A DNA stretch of 64,000 nucleotides from positions 124,001-188,000 of the forward strand of contig JACJYE010000013.1 in NCBI GenBank assembly GCA_020636255.1, given 5' to 3'. Every line of letters begins with the position of its first letter. Within the stretch, counting starts at the first letter, position 1. Below are positions 28,391-39,000 of this stretch, piece by piece. The notes beneath the pieces are model-generated. The model was not told where the DNA came from. It worked only from the letters and a program-made list of their open reading frames with translations, and did not search any database. The stretch comes from Lewinellaceae bacterium. Lineage in GTDB: Bacteria; Bacteroidota; Bacteroidia; Chitinophagales; Saprospiraceae. The translations under genes and the position numbers were made by a program.

Positions 28391-28419
28391 CAAAAATAGA
28401 AATAGTTTGGAACTATTTC
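28391..28419 (-). promoter_or_regulatory. metK -7 box overlapped by a near-perfect palindrome
   Basis: The minus strand reads TATTTTTG (28391-28398), a perfect TAnnTTTG box 61 bp upstream of the metK ATG. Directly upstream, arms GAAATAGTT (28399-28407) and AACTATTTC (28411-28419) form a 9-bp palindrome around TGG, the size expected of a dimeric repressor site. The palindrome also includes the stop codon of the upstream FAH gene. Confidence 0.45.
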
Positions 28420-29033
28420 ACTTCGCAACGGAGTAAGTGCATCACCTCCTGATGGGTGTACAGATAGCCGTCCAGCTTGTCGCCAACCTGCACCGGGCCC
28501 ACCCCGGCGGGCGTGCCGGTATAGATGAGGTCGCCCATCTGCAGTTTGAAAAAGCGCGATACGTACACGATGATCTCTTCGAAGGAAAAGATCAGGTTTT
28601 GGGTATTGCCGTGTTGCACGGCCTTGCCGTTCTTTCGCAACTCGAATTCGATGGCCTGCCGGTTGACGGAACTGACGGGCACGAAAGGGCTGAGCACGGC
28701 CGAGCCGTCGAAGGCCTTGGCGACCTCCCAGGGCAGGCCTTTTTCTTTGCACTCCTGTTGCAGGTCGCGCGCCGTGAAGTCGATGCCAAGGGCGATCTCC
28801 TTATAATAATCGGAAGCGAACTCCGGCTGCACGTGCCGCCCGTTTTTAGCTATTTTCAGGACGATCTCCAGTTCGTAGTGCAGCTCGCTGGTGAATTCGG
28901 GGTAGTACAACGGCTTGTTGTTCACCAGCAGGGCGGTAGCCGGTTTGAGGAAAACGACCGGCTTGGTGGGCAAAGGGTTGTTCAGTTCTTTGGCGTGTTC
29001 GGCGTAATTGCGGCCTATACAGATGATCTTCAT
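28413..29033 (-). CDS. Fumarylacetoacetate hydrolase (FAH) family protein
   Basis: 206 aa from ATG 29033 (MKIICIGRNYAEHAKELNN). The core motifs of the FAH/acylpyruvase fold are present: KPATALLVNNKPLYYP, the metal-ligand region ELHYELEIVLKI, GIDFTARDLQ, KAFDGSAVLSPFVP and IYTGTPAGVGPV. Members hydrolyse or decarboxylate beta-diketo acids such as acylpyruvates using a divalent metal in the cytosol. The exact substrate is undetermined. It ends 82 bp before metK on the same strand. Confidence 0.88.
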   Translation of the reverse strand: MKIICIGRNYAEHAKELNNPLPTKPVVFLKPATALLVNNKPLYYPEFTSELHYELEIVLKIAKNGRHVQPEFASDYYKEIALGIDFTARDLQQECKEKGLPWEVAKAFDGSAVLSPFVPVSSVNRQAIEFELRKNGKAVQHGNTQNLIFSFEEIIVYVSRFFKLQMGDLIYTGTPAGVGPVQVGDKLDGYLYTHQEVMHLLRCEVK

Positions 29034-29073
29034 GTTTCTGGTGATGTATGTTAAAGTTGTGTGATGCCTCCCC

Positions 29074-29823
29074 TCACCTGCTGAACCACCGGCGCATCGC
29101 CTCCATGAACTCGTCTTTCCGGCGGCGGGCGATGGGCACTTTACAGCCATCTTCCATCAGGGCATAACCGCCATCTTCCCGGAGGACCTTACAGACGAAG
29201 GCCAGGTTGACGAGGTGAGACTGGTGCAGCTTGAAAAAGCCGTCTTCGGAGAGCAGGCTTTCGAAATCCCGCATAGGGCGGGAAACGACATGGCGCTCCT
29301 GGTTGAGCAGAAAAAAAGTAGTATAGCTGCCTTCCGATTCGAGGCGGACGATCTGGTTGAGGTTTATGAAGGCGATGCCCTCCTGGCTCGTTAGCGCGAT
29401 CTTATCTACCCGATGGTTGCGCGTGCTTTCCAGCAGGTTGCGGATGCGCATGGAAAAATCTCCGGGTACTTCGAAGTTTACACGGTCGATGGCCCGGGCC
29501 AGTTCTTCGGGGTTAACGGGTTTGAGGAGGTAGTCCAGCGCCTGGTAGCGGAAGGCCTTCAGGGCAAAAGCATCGTGGGCGGTGATGAAGATGGCCTGAA
29601 AAGAAGGGTGCGGGAATTTCTCCAGCAGGTCGAAGCCCGTCCCGTCTTCCAGCGATATATCGAGCAGGACGCCGTGGGGGCGGGTTTGGCGGATGAGCGC
29701 AAAGGCGCTTTCTACGCTATCGGCTTCTCCGCAGACCTCCACCTCAGGGCACAGAGTGGCCAGCATCGTGCGCAGCAACTGCCGGGCATCCGGTTCGTCG
29801 TCGATGATAGCAATGCGTTTCAT
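29074..29823 (-). CDS. LytTR-family response regulator
   Basis: 249 aa. Receiver domain (1-120) with IIDDE, phospho-acceptor Asp55 in LLDISLEDGTGFDL and Lys in LLKPV. The LytTR DNA-binding domain fills the C-terminus (about 140-245: KIALTSQEGIAFINLNQIVR, ESEGSYTTFFL, FFKLHQSHLVNLAFV). LytTR proteins bind direct repeats spaced about two helical turns apart. It lies 15 bp downstream of its cognate sensor kinase on the same strand. Direct repeats of about 21 bp period lie upstream of that kinase, in the spacer shared with the Tc toxin gene, and are candidate targets. Confidence 0.92.
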   Translation of the reverse strand: MKRIAIIDDEPDARQLLRTMLATLCPEVEVCGEADSVESAFALIRQTRPHGVLLDISLEDGTGFDLLEKFPHPSFQAIFITAHDAFALKAFRYQALDYLLKPVNPEELARAIDRVNFEVPGDFSMRIRNLLESTRNHRVDKIALTSQEGIAFINLNQIVRLESEGSYTTFFLLNQERHVVSRPMRDFESLLSEDGFFKLHQSHLVNLAFVCKVLREDGGYALMEDGCKVPIARRRKDEFMEAMRRWFSR

Positions 29824-29838
29824 GGCCTCGTTCGTGTT

Positions 29839-32800
29839 CTATGTTTGGGGCGTTGCACCACCCAGCCCGATCCTGATCGTTACTTCCGTACCGCAAACAC
29901 TGCCTTTTGCATCCAGCAATGTTCTGGTTTGGACGGCCTGGGCCTCCCGGCTGCTGGCCAGCAATTCCAGCCGGCGGCGGGTGATAGACATGCCGTAGGG
30001 CTGATGGGCCTTGTCGCTGGCTTCCTCACCGGAGGGAAGCCCGTTTCCGTTGTCGGTGACGCAGGCCTCAAGGTAGCCATCTTTTTGTTGAAAAAGAACA
30101 GCCACATGGCCACTTTCCCTTCTTCGGGCCATGCCGTGCAGCACGGCGTTCTCGACATAAGGCTGGACGAGCAGGGGGGGGATCTTTATCTCATAGCCAT
30201 CCAGCCCTTCCGCCACCTCAACGCGATAGGTGAACCGGTTCTTGAAGCGCAGCTTTTCCAGCTCAAGATAGTTGTTCAATAATTTTACTTCCTCGGCCAG
30301 AAAGATACTGCCGGCTACTGAAGCATTGAGCATATTGCGAACAAGCGCTGCAAAACGGCCCAAATAGAGGATAGCCGCCTCCTTTTCGTTCTGCAGGATG
30401 TAATTCTGGATGGAATTCAGGCAGTTGAAAATAAAATGCGGGTTCATCTGCGCCTGTAGCGCCGAACGTTCCAGTTCGGCCATCTGCAGTTGGATGCGGT
30501 GCGATTTTTTCAATTGGCCGGTTCGGTACAGGTAGATAGAAGGGCCGATAAGGGCAATGGAGATGATGCCCAGCAACTTTGCCCACCAGGTGGCATACCA
30601 GGGCGGGTCGATGACAAACTGCAGGATGGCCGATTCGCTCCAGATGCCGTCTTCGTTCTGTGCCTGTACTTCGAAGAGGCGCTCGCCGGGCGGCAGGGCC
30701 GGAAAATTCAGGCTGCGGTTCATAGTCGTAGCCCAATTGCCGCCGTCCATGCGGTAGCGGTAAGGGATCTGTCCTTTCATTTTATAGTTGAGGGCCAGAT
30801 AGCTGATGGCCAGGTTGTTCTTCGCCGAGGGTAGGCGGATGGGTTCTGACAATTCTGCCGGCTGGTTGTTGGCCAGCACGGAAACCAGTATGGGCTTTGG
30901 GGAGAACAGGTTTTGGTTCTTTTCAGAAAAACAGGCCAGGCCTTTGTTCGTAGCCACCCATATAGTATCTCCCCGGCTGCAGATGCCGTATATCTCGTTG
31001 GAGGGCAGCCCATGAAAAGCGGTGATGGGCTCTACCTCGCGGTTCCCCCAATCGCCGGAAATGCGGTTAAGGCCGTTGAGCGTGCCGGCCCAGGTAACGC
31101 CTTTTTTGCTCGTATAGACGTTTTCCATCATGTCAGCCGTTAGGCCCTGTTCGGTAGTGATCTGTTCAAAACGGTTGCCTTTCCAGAAGACTATCCCACC
31201 GCCTTTGGTGGCGACAACCAGGGTGCTGTCGGGCAGCAAAGCGATATCTTCCACCCGAAGGGAAAAGGCGGGGTGCAGGTTCTGGCAACTCAACAGGCGG
31301 CCGTCCTTCCACTCGAACAGCCCTTCGGGCTGTCCCACCCATACTCTGCCGCTATAGTCCTGCCGGACGGCAAAAGTGCGCTGGCCATAGCCCATACAGA
31401 AATTGGCGGCTTGCTTTTGCGGCAGTTCAATACTCATGAACCCGTAGTGGCCGCATACCCAGATGCGCCTGCCGTCGGGGCTCTCCGTGATGCGGTTGCC
31501 CATGCTGATGAGCTGCCCTTCCGGAGCATGGGTGGCGCTTTGTATCCACTGTTTGTCCTGCAGGTAACACAGTATGTCCAGCCCTGCCCAAAGTTGGCGG
31601 TAATTCCGGTTGAAATACAGGGCTCTGGCCGTGCCGTGGGCGCGAATGCCAGGTAGTTCCGACCACGTACTTTCTGCCGTGTTGAGGCGCCATATTTCTC
31701 CGTTGACAAAACCTGCGTACAGCGTTCCAGCTTCTCCTAAGGTTATGGCCGTTACTTTTTCGCTGGGCAGGCCTGACTCCCTGCCATATACGCGAATGGC
31801 ATTTGCAGGCGCATAAAAAATGCCGTTCTCGTTGGTGGCCAGCCAAAGGCCGCCATCCTGGCTTTCCATGATATAACTCACGGCCTGGCCGTGCAGCCAG
31901 GCCGTGCCTTCATCCTTTTGCATGGCATCGATGGAAGGATACACCCGCAGCCCTTCCTGAAAATGCAACCCGACGAGCAGCTGCCCGTCGGCCGTCAGGT
32001 GAGCGGACAGGATATGATGGGGATAATAACAGCTCCAGCGCAGCTTTCCCTGGTCGATCAAAAAGGCGTCGTTGAACATTTTGATCAGGTAAAGGCCTTT
32101 GGCCAACCGGAAAGCGCCGTAGTTTTGCCCTTCTCTCCTGGAAAGCGGCAGCCCCGACATAGAGAAGCTGCCTTCACTGGTATTGAAGTAGACTGGAGTG
32201 TGGCGCTTTTGGAGAAGCAGCTTTTCCAGAGAAGCGTTGGCCTCCGGGCCGGCAAGCCCGGTGTTGGCGTTGACCGCAATGCCGTTCCTTTCAAAAACCT
32301 CCATGAAGGCCGGCGCTTTCCGGGCGTCGTTCCTTACGCTACCGTCCTGGGTTATGGTGATCAGGCCATACTTGATCGTAGCAATATGTACCGTTTCCCC
32401 TGCCCCTTCCACGATAAAGCCTTTACCCGTATCCAGCCTGTCTTTGAAATTTAGCAAAACGCTGTTATTCCAATAGGGCCGGATGGTTTGCCCCTCCAGG
32501 TAGTAGAGGTTGCCGCTCATGGCCTGCATCCACAGCCGCCCCAAAGTGTCGAGCTGCATCCAGAAGATGACGTTCTCCCTCAACCCATCCTTCAGGCCGT
32601 AGTTGCGAAACGCGTAACCGTCAAACCGGCTGACGCCGTTATCCGTGGAGATCCAGATGTAGCCTTCCCGGCCCTGCAGAATAAAGTAAGCCTCCGAGCT
32701 GGCCAGGCCGTCATCCGTGGTGTACTGCCGGAAGGCGGGGTGCGGAGCGTTTTGGGCGAGGAGCATGGCCGGTAGGCAAAGCAGGATGGCAAAGTGTAAA

Positions 32801-32895
32801 AGCTTGTTTGGAGGCCAGCCCTTGAACAGGCCCTGAAGTGCTCGAACACTGGTTCCCTCTGCAAAAGATGGCGTATGAAAGGCGGTTGTCCTCAC
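29839..32895 (-). CDS. Propeller-type sensor histidine kinase (LytS-like)
   Basis: 1018 aa. After a hydrophobic export segment (LLHFAILLCLPAMLLAQ, about 32-48) comes a periplasmic two-component-regulator beta-propeller (about 55-690; repeats such as GREGYIWISTDNGVSRFDGY), then a Y_Y_Y-type beta domain (about 690-760). One membrane helix (LLGIISIALIGPSIYLY) follows. The cytosolic kinase region has the LytS H-box MNPHFIFNCLNSIQNYI and an ATPase with LLVQPYVENAVLHG and VTDNGNGLPSGEE. The start is a GTG with a roughly 30-residue charged N-terminal extension. A dispersed repeat (32801-32816) is read through here and encodes WPPNKL. It pairs with the LytTR regulator 15 bp downstream. It is divergent from the Tc toxin genes, 167 bp apart. 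Confidence 0.9.
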   Translation of the reverse strand: MRTTAFHTPSFAEGTSVRALQGLFKGWPPNKLLHFAILLCLPAMLLAQNAPHPAFRQYTTDDGLASSEAYFILQGREGYIWISTDNGVSRFDGYAFRNYGLKDGLRENVIFWMQLDTLGRLWMQAMSGNLYYLEGQTIRPYWNNSVLLNFKDRLDTGKGFIVEGAGETVHIATIKYGLITITQDGSVRNDARKAPAFMEVFERNGIAVNANTGLAGPEANASLEKLLLQKRHTPVYFNTSEGSFSMSGLPLSRREGQNYGAFRLAKGLYLIKMFNDAFLIDQGKLRWSCYYPHHILSAHLTADGQLLVGLHFQEGLRVYPSIDAMQKDEGTAWLHGQAVSYIMESQDGGLWLATNENGIFYAPANAIRVYGRESGLPSEKVTAITLGEAGTLYAGFVNGEIWRLNTAESTWSELPGIRAHGTARALYFNRNYRQLWAGLDILCYLQDKQWIQSATHAPEGQLISMGNRITESPDGRRIWVCGHYGFMSIELPQKQAANFCMGYGQRTFAVRQDYSGRVWVGQPEGLFEWKDGRLLSCQNLHPAFSLRVEDIALLPDSTLVVATKGGGIVFWKGNRFEQITTEQGLTADMMENVYTSKKGVTWAGTLNGLNRISGDWGNREVEPITAFHGLPSNEIYGICSRGDTIWVATNKGLACFSEKNQNLFSPKPILVSVLANNQPAELSEPIRLPSAKNNLAISYLALNYKMKGQIPYRYRMDGGNWATTMNRSLNFPALPPGERLFEVQAQNEDGIWSESAILQFVIDPPWYATWWAKLLGIISIALIGPSIYLYRTGQLKKSHRIQLQMAELERSALQAQMNPHFIFNCLNSIQNYILQNEKEAAILYLGRFAALVRNMLNASVAGSIFLAEEVKLLNNYLELEKLRFKNRFTYRVEVAEGLDGYEIKIPPLLVQPYVENAVLHGMARRRESGHVAVLFQQKDGYLEACVTDNGNGLPSGEEASDKAHQPYGMSITRRRLELLASSREAQAVQTRTLLDAKGSVCGTEVTIRIGLGGATPQT
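32801..32816 (+). repeat. Dispersed repeat copy inside the kinase coding sequence
   Basis: An exact copy of AGCTTGTTTGGAGGCC lies within the 5' end of the histidine kinase gene. All other copies are intergenic, which suggests either that the element inserted into the 5' end or that the true start lies downstream. Confidence 0.7.
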
Positions 32896-32930
32896 TTTGC
32901 CGCAATTTATTCTAAAAGTAGCGAATGTTT

Positions 32931-33000
32931 CCGGGATTTATATGTTTGCCGGATTTAGGAAAGGTGCTGCCGAATACGGAGCTCAGGGTGGCCGAATTTA
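32931..33000. promoter_or_regulatory. Phased direct repeats between the kinase and the Tc toxin gene
   Basis: CCGGGATTTA (32931), CCGGATTTA (32949), CCGAATACG (32970) and CCGAATTTA (32992) are variants of one motif, spaced 18, 21 and 22 bp. The last three match the arrangement at 49035-49085. Binding by the adjacent LytTR regulator is an inference from spacing and location. Confidence 0.5.
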
Positions 33001-33027
33001 GAAAGAGGGAGCGGGGGAGGGGAGAAG

Positions 33028-33035
33028 CAAAGATA
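33028..33035 (-). promoter_or_regulatory. Candidate -7 box (TATCTTTG) for the histidine kinase
   Basis: The minus strand reads TATCTTTG, a perfect TAnnTTTG match 132 bp before the GTG start. If used, the phased repeats at 32931-33000 would lie in the transcribed leader. No -33 match was seen. Confidence 0.3.
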
Positions 33036-33062
33036 TTGGAATAGTGAAACCCCTGAACCTCC

Positions 33063-36000
33063 ATGGCCATACACCAGGAAAATGGACCAAAAACAGAACA
33101 CCGGCTACCAGAAACAATGGGCGGTGATCGCGTTTCCAATAAGGGCGAGAACAAACCTAAAGGGGTGGCCTCTCCGGTTCAGTTCCCTTCCTTATCATTG
33201 CCCAAAGGTGGTGGCGCTATTCAGGGTATAGGCGAAAAATTCCAGGCTAATCCCGTCACGGGAACCGGAAGTATGAGCGTGCCGCTGGCCCTGTCGCCGG
33301 GGCGTAACGGTTTTGCCCCTCAACTGGCGCTCAGTTATGACAGTGGGTCGGGCAATGGTGTGTTTGGGCTGGGCTGGGAAGTAGGGCTGCCCGGCATCTC
33401 GCGTAATACGCAGAAAGGCTTACCGCAATACGACGGCTTGCCGAAATATCAGGATACTGCTGCGGCAGACAGCGATGTGTTTTTGCTGAGCGGCGCCGAA
33501 GGCCTGGTCCCGGCCTTGACGGCTGAGGGGAACCGTAAAATAATAGAAACCACTGCAGGCTTTAAAATTTATCCCTACCGCCCGCGCATCGAAGGGCTTT
33601 TTGCCAGAATCGAAAAATGGGTGCATATCGCCGACGGAGAGGTGCACTGGCGAGCGACCACCAAAGACAACCTGACCAGCGTTTACGGCCCAAATGCTGC
33701 TTCGCGCATAGCTGACCCAAACAATCCTCATAAGGTGTTTTCCTGGTTGCTGGAACGCACGCTCGACCACAAAGGCAATGTTCTGGTTTACGAATACAAG
33801 CAGGAGGACGGCCATGAAGTAACAAGATCCATTTTTGAAAAAAACCGCCATGCTTATTCCCAGCAATATCTCAAACGGGTACGGTACGGCAATACTGTCC
33901 CTTATTTTTCTCCGCAGGATCAGCCCCTTCAACCCACCGATCCCGGGAATGTATGGCTGTTTGAATTGGTGTTCGATTATGGAGAACACGCTACCGTCGA
34001 TAGCCTGCCCCAATATGCCGCAACACAACCCTGGACTGCTCGTCCGGACGCTTTTTCTACTTACCGAGCCGGTTTTGAGATCCGTACCTACCGCCTTTGC
34101 CACCGGGTGCTGATGTTTCACCGCTTTGCGGAATTGGGCCCCAACCCCTGCCTGGTAAAGGCGACGCTACTTGATTTTGATGAAAACCCCATTGCGACGC
34201 AGCTAAAAAGCATTACCCATGCCGGATACCTGGCCGAGAACGGCGCAACACACATCAAAACATTCCCGCCGCTGAGCTTCCGCTATACGGAGCAAAAGAT
34301 CGACCCAACCATTTATCGCATCCATTCGGAAGAACTGCCCAACGCCCCGGAAGGCATCGACGGCAATCGCTACCGCTGGGTAGACCTGGAGGGCGAAGGC
34401 CTGAGTGGCATCCTGTCACAAACGGAAGGCGCCTGGTACTACAAACGCAATCTCGGTGATGCCATCTTCGGGCCGAAAGAATCGGTGCGCCAGCGCCCTT
34501 CGCTGGCCGGCGCCGGGATAGCGGACTATGAAGGCAACGGGCTGAATGACTACCTGTTGCAAAACGGCCTGCTCAACGGCTACTACGAAATGGATGGCCG
34601 GGGCGACTGGCAAAACTTCCGCGCCTTTAGTGAAATCCCGAACATTGACTGGAACGATCCGAACCTGCGCAGCCTCGACCTGGACGGCGACGGGATCGCC
34701 GATCTGTTGCTCACCGAGAATGAGTGTTTCGTCTGGTATGCCTCCAAGGCCAAGGACGGCTTCGGCCCGGCTCGGCGAATAGCCAAGGCGCTGGACGAAG
34801 AGCAAGGCCCGCGTATCGTATTTCAGGAAGCTTTCCAGACTATTTTTCTGGGAGAACTGGGTGGGAGCGGCATGTCCGATATCTGCCGCATCCGCAACGG
34901 TGAAGTATGCTACTGGCCGAACCTCGGCTACGGACGCTTTGGGGCCAAGGTGACAATGGCGAATGCGCCTCATTTTGATAATCCCGACAGCTTTGATCCA
35001 GCCCGCATCCGCCTGGCGGATATCGACGGCTCCGGCACCACCGATCTGGCCTATCTCGGGGCAGAGGGGGTGGTTTACTGGATCAACCGATCGGGCAACA
35101 GCTGGGGAGAACCGCAGCCCGTTCCGTCGTTTCCGGTGATGACCTCACATCATAGCGTGCAGGTCTTCGATCTGCTGGGCAATGGCACGTCTTGTGTGGT
35201 GTGGTCGTCACCCTTATCGGGCGAGGCGCAGGCGCCATTGCGATACATCCAGCTGATGGGCAAAACCGAGACGGAGGGCAACCATCCCTATCTGCTCAAG
35301 GAGGTGGATAATAATATGGGGGCCATTACCCGCCTGAGGTACGAATCCTCTACCCGCTTTTATCTCGACGGCCGGCAGGCCGGCAAGCCCTGGATCACCA
35401 AACTGCCCTTTCCGGTGCAGGTGCTGACGCGGCAGGAAGTTTATGATGCGATCACCCATACCCATTTCGTCACCAAATACGCCTACCATCACGGTTATTT
35501 CGACCCGGTGGAGCGCGAATTCCGAGGCTTCGGTATGGTGGAGCAGTGGGATACGGAGCACTACGACTCCTTTAAGGAAGCGGCCTTGTTTGAGGCCGGG
35601 GCATCCAACTGGGCGGAGGCCTCGCATATTCCGCCGATCCATACCAAAACCTGGTTCCATACCGGTTTCTACCGGCAAAAAGAAAAGATCACCCGGCAAT
35701 ACGAAGCTGAGTATTACGGCAAGCGCAATGCCGATGGAACCTTCAGCGAATGGACGCTGGAGGATACGGTGCTTCCGGATGCTTTGCCCGGAGAGCTGGC
35801 CCGCGAAGCGGCCCGCGCTTTGAAAGGCCGCCCCCTGCGGGTGGAGGTGTATGCCCTGGACGGCAACCCGCATCCTTATATGGTGACGGAGAGCAATTAC
35901 CAGCTTCGCGTCCTTCAGCAGAAAGGGGAAAACCGGCACGCGGTGTTTTTTGTCGCCGAAAATGAAACGCTCACTTATCAGTACGAGCGCGACCCGGCGG

Positions 36001-39000
36001 GCCCGCGCATTGCGCATTCCCTGGCATTGACGATCGATGATTTCGGCAACCCCACCCGCAGCCTGGCCATCGTGTATCCCCGACGAGTCAACACCCCCCA
36101 TGCCGAACAACAACGCCTGTATTGCACCTATACCGAGGCGGATTTCATCAACAAGCCGGATGAGCCGGAGTTTTACCGCCTGGGGGTTCCCTTCCGGCAA
36201 AAACTATACGAAATAACGGGGCTGGACGGCCCTTGGTGGAGCCCGGCGCCGGGGGATCGGGTGCAATTTTCGAAAAAGGAACTGGAAACCCATTTGGCCG
36301 GCGCTGCGGAAATTCCCTATGAGGCGAGCCCCGGTACGGGAATACAAAAGCGCCTCGTCCAGTTTGCCAAAACGACTTTTTACCGGGCTGACCTGAGCGG
36401 CGAATTGCCTGCAGGCGACATCGCCCATCACGGCCTGCCCTACCAAGCTCGCGAAGCCGCCTACACCGACGCACAGTTAGCGACCTGGTACGGCGCCCGC
36501 TTACCGGCCAATGCGATGCAGGACGGTGGATTCGAATTTGAAAATGGCTATTGGTGGCGCCCAAGCGGCCTCGTGACCTTCGGCGCGGCGCGTTTTTATC
36601 TGCCAATCAAACAAACCGACCCCTTCGGCCAGGAAACGGAAGTGGAATACGATGGCTATGCCCTGCTGCCCAAGCGCAGTTTCACTGAGATCAACGGGGT
36701 ACTGCTGGCGACCAGCGCCGAATACGACTACCGGGGCTTGCAGCCGGCCTTACTCACCGATCCCAACGGAAATCACAATGCCGCCATCTTCGACGCCCTG
36801 GGCAGGGTGATCGCTACGGCGGTGTACGGGAAGACCACCGCGGAGGGGGATTCCCTGGAGGGCTACCTGAGGCCAACTGTTTCTGAGCATACGGATGAGC
36901 GGGCGGCCATTTACGCCAATCCGGGTGTTTACCTGCAAAACGCCACCAGCTTCTTCCACTACGACCTGCATGCTTATCATCGCGCCGGTGCGCCGAATTG
37001 TGCCCTGGGCATTCAGCGCGAAATACATGCTTCGGAAGAGAACGGTACGCCGTCGCCCCTGCAATTCAGCTTTGCGTACTCCGATGGCTTTGGGCGGGCC
37101 ATTGCGGCCAAGGTGCAGGCGGAACCGGGTGAGGCCCGTACCGTCGACAGCCAGGGACAGGTGATCACCGTAGCTGCGGACCCGCGCTGGCTAGGCAACG
37201 GCCGAACGGCCTTCAACAACAAGGACAAGCCGGTGAAGCAATACGAGCCTTATTTCAGCAACACCTACGACTACGAAAGTGAAACGGCGCTGGTGGAATA
37301 CGGCGTGACGCCGGTGCTGCATTACGACCCGGCCGGCCGTGTGATCCGTACCGATATGCCCGACGGCACCTTCACCAAAGTGGAATTCACGCCCTGGGAG
37401 CAGCGCACCTTTGATCAGAATGATACCGTGTTGGAGAGTGAGTGGTATAAACGGCGCACCGATACAACTCGCCCGGATTATATCAATGACGCCAGAGAAA
37501 AACAGGCAGCTAATAGCGCCATAGCCCATGCCAATACGCCTGGAGTAGCCCATTTGGACACCTTAGGCCGCGTCTTCCTAACGGAAGAGGACAACGGCCC
37601 GGCGGGCATCTATCAAACCCGTTTGGAATTGGATATTGAAGGTAATCAGCTCAGTGTGACGGATGCGCTGGGGCGAAAGGTCATGGAAAGCACCTTCAAT
37701 CTGACGGGAGAAACGGTGCACACCCGCAGCATGGATGCCGGGCAACGCTGGATGCTGACCAATGCCATTGGCAACCCGGCTTTTTCCTGGGACGAACGCC
37801 AGTACGAGTTTCAATATTTTTACGATGCCCTGCAACGCCCCACGTATAGCAAAGTGCGGGGGGGATTCGGCGATATGCCGCTGGATCACATTTTTGACCG
37901 GGTTTTGTACGGCGAATCGCAAGCCAACGCCCAAAGCAAAAACCTGCTGGGGCAGGTTTTTCGCCATTATGATACCGGAGGATTGTTGGAAATGCCGGAA
38001 TATGATTTCAAAGGGCAGCCCGTTTCTACCACCCGCAGGCTGTTCAAAAAATATAAAGAAACCGCTAATTGGGTTGACGCCAACCTGGGCCCTGGCCTGG
38101 AGCCGGATCTGTTCACCTTCATCACTCAGACTGACGCCCTGGGCAGGATTAGCCGGCAGGTAGCGCCGGACGGCAGCGTCATCATCCCGTCCTACAACAA
38201 GGCGGGGGTCTTGAACGGAGAAACCGTTACGCATCCCGATCCGGCCGTCACCACTACTTATATCAAGGACATCCGCTATAATGAAAAGGGGCAGCGGGAA
38301 AGGATCAAGTATGGAAACGATGTCATCACCCGCTTTTACTACGATCCGGAAACCTTCCGCCTCAGGCGCCTGGAAAGCAAACGGCAGAATGGCGGCCTGC
38401 TGCAGGATTGGTATTACACCTATGACCCGGTGGGTAATATTACCCATATCGAAGATAAAAATGCGCCGCTTGTATTTTTTGATAACCAAAAGATAACGGC
38501 CATATCGGAATATACTTATGACGCCCTCTACCGCCTGTTGACGGCTACCGGCAGGGAAAACAGCGCAGCCCTGACTTTTAATGGCAGCGACAACTGGAAC
38601 GATGCGGCCTTCCTGCAGCAAATGAACCCGGGCGATCCGCTGACAGTGCGGCTGTATACCCAAAGTTACCAATACGATGCCGTCGGCAATATCCTGCAAA
38701 TGAGGCATCAGGCCAATGGCAATAACTGGACGCGCCATTATTCCTATGAGACGGACAACAACCGCTTGATCAGCACGCAGGTGGGGGCGAATACCTATCA
38801 TTATCTCCACCACGCAGAGCACGGTTTTATGGTTGCCATGCCGCATTTGGAAGACATGGGCTGGAATTTTAAAGAAGAATTGGTCAAAACTATCCGCCAA
38901 AGGCGCACCGACGGGGGAACACCGGAAACGACTTATTACCAATACGATGCCGAAGGGCAACGCATCCGGAAGATCACGGAAAATACTGCCGGCCCCGGCA

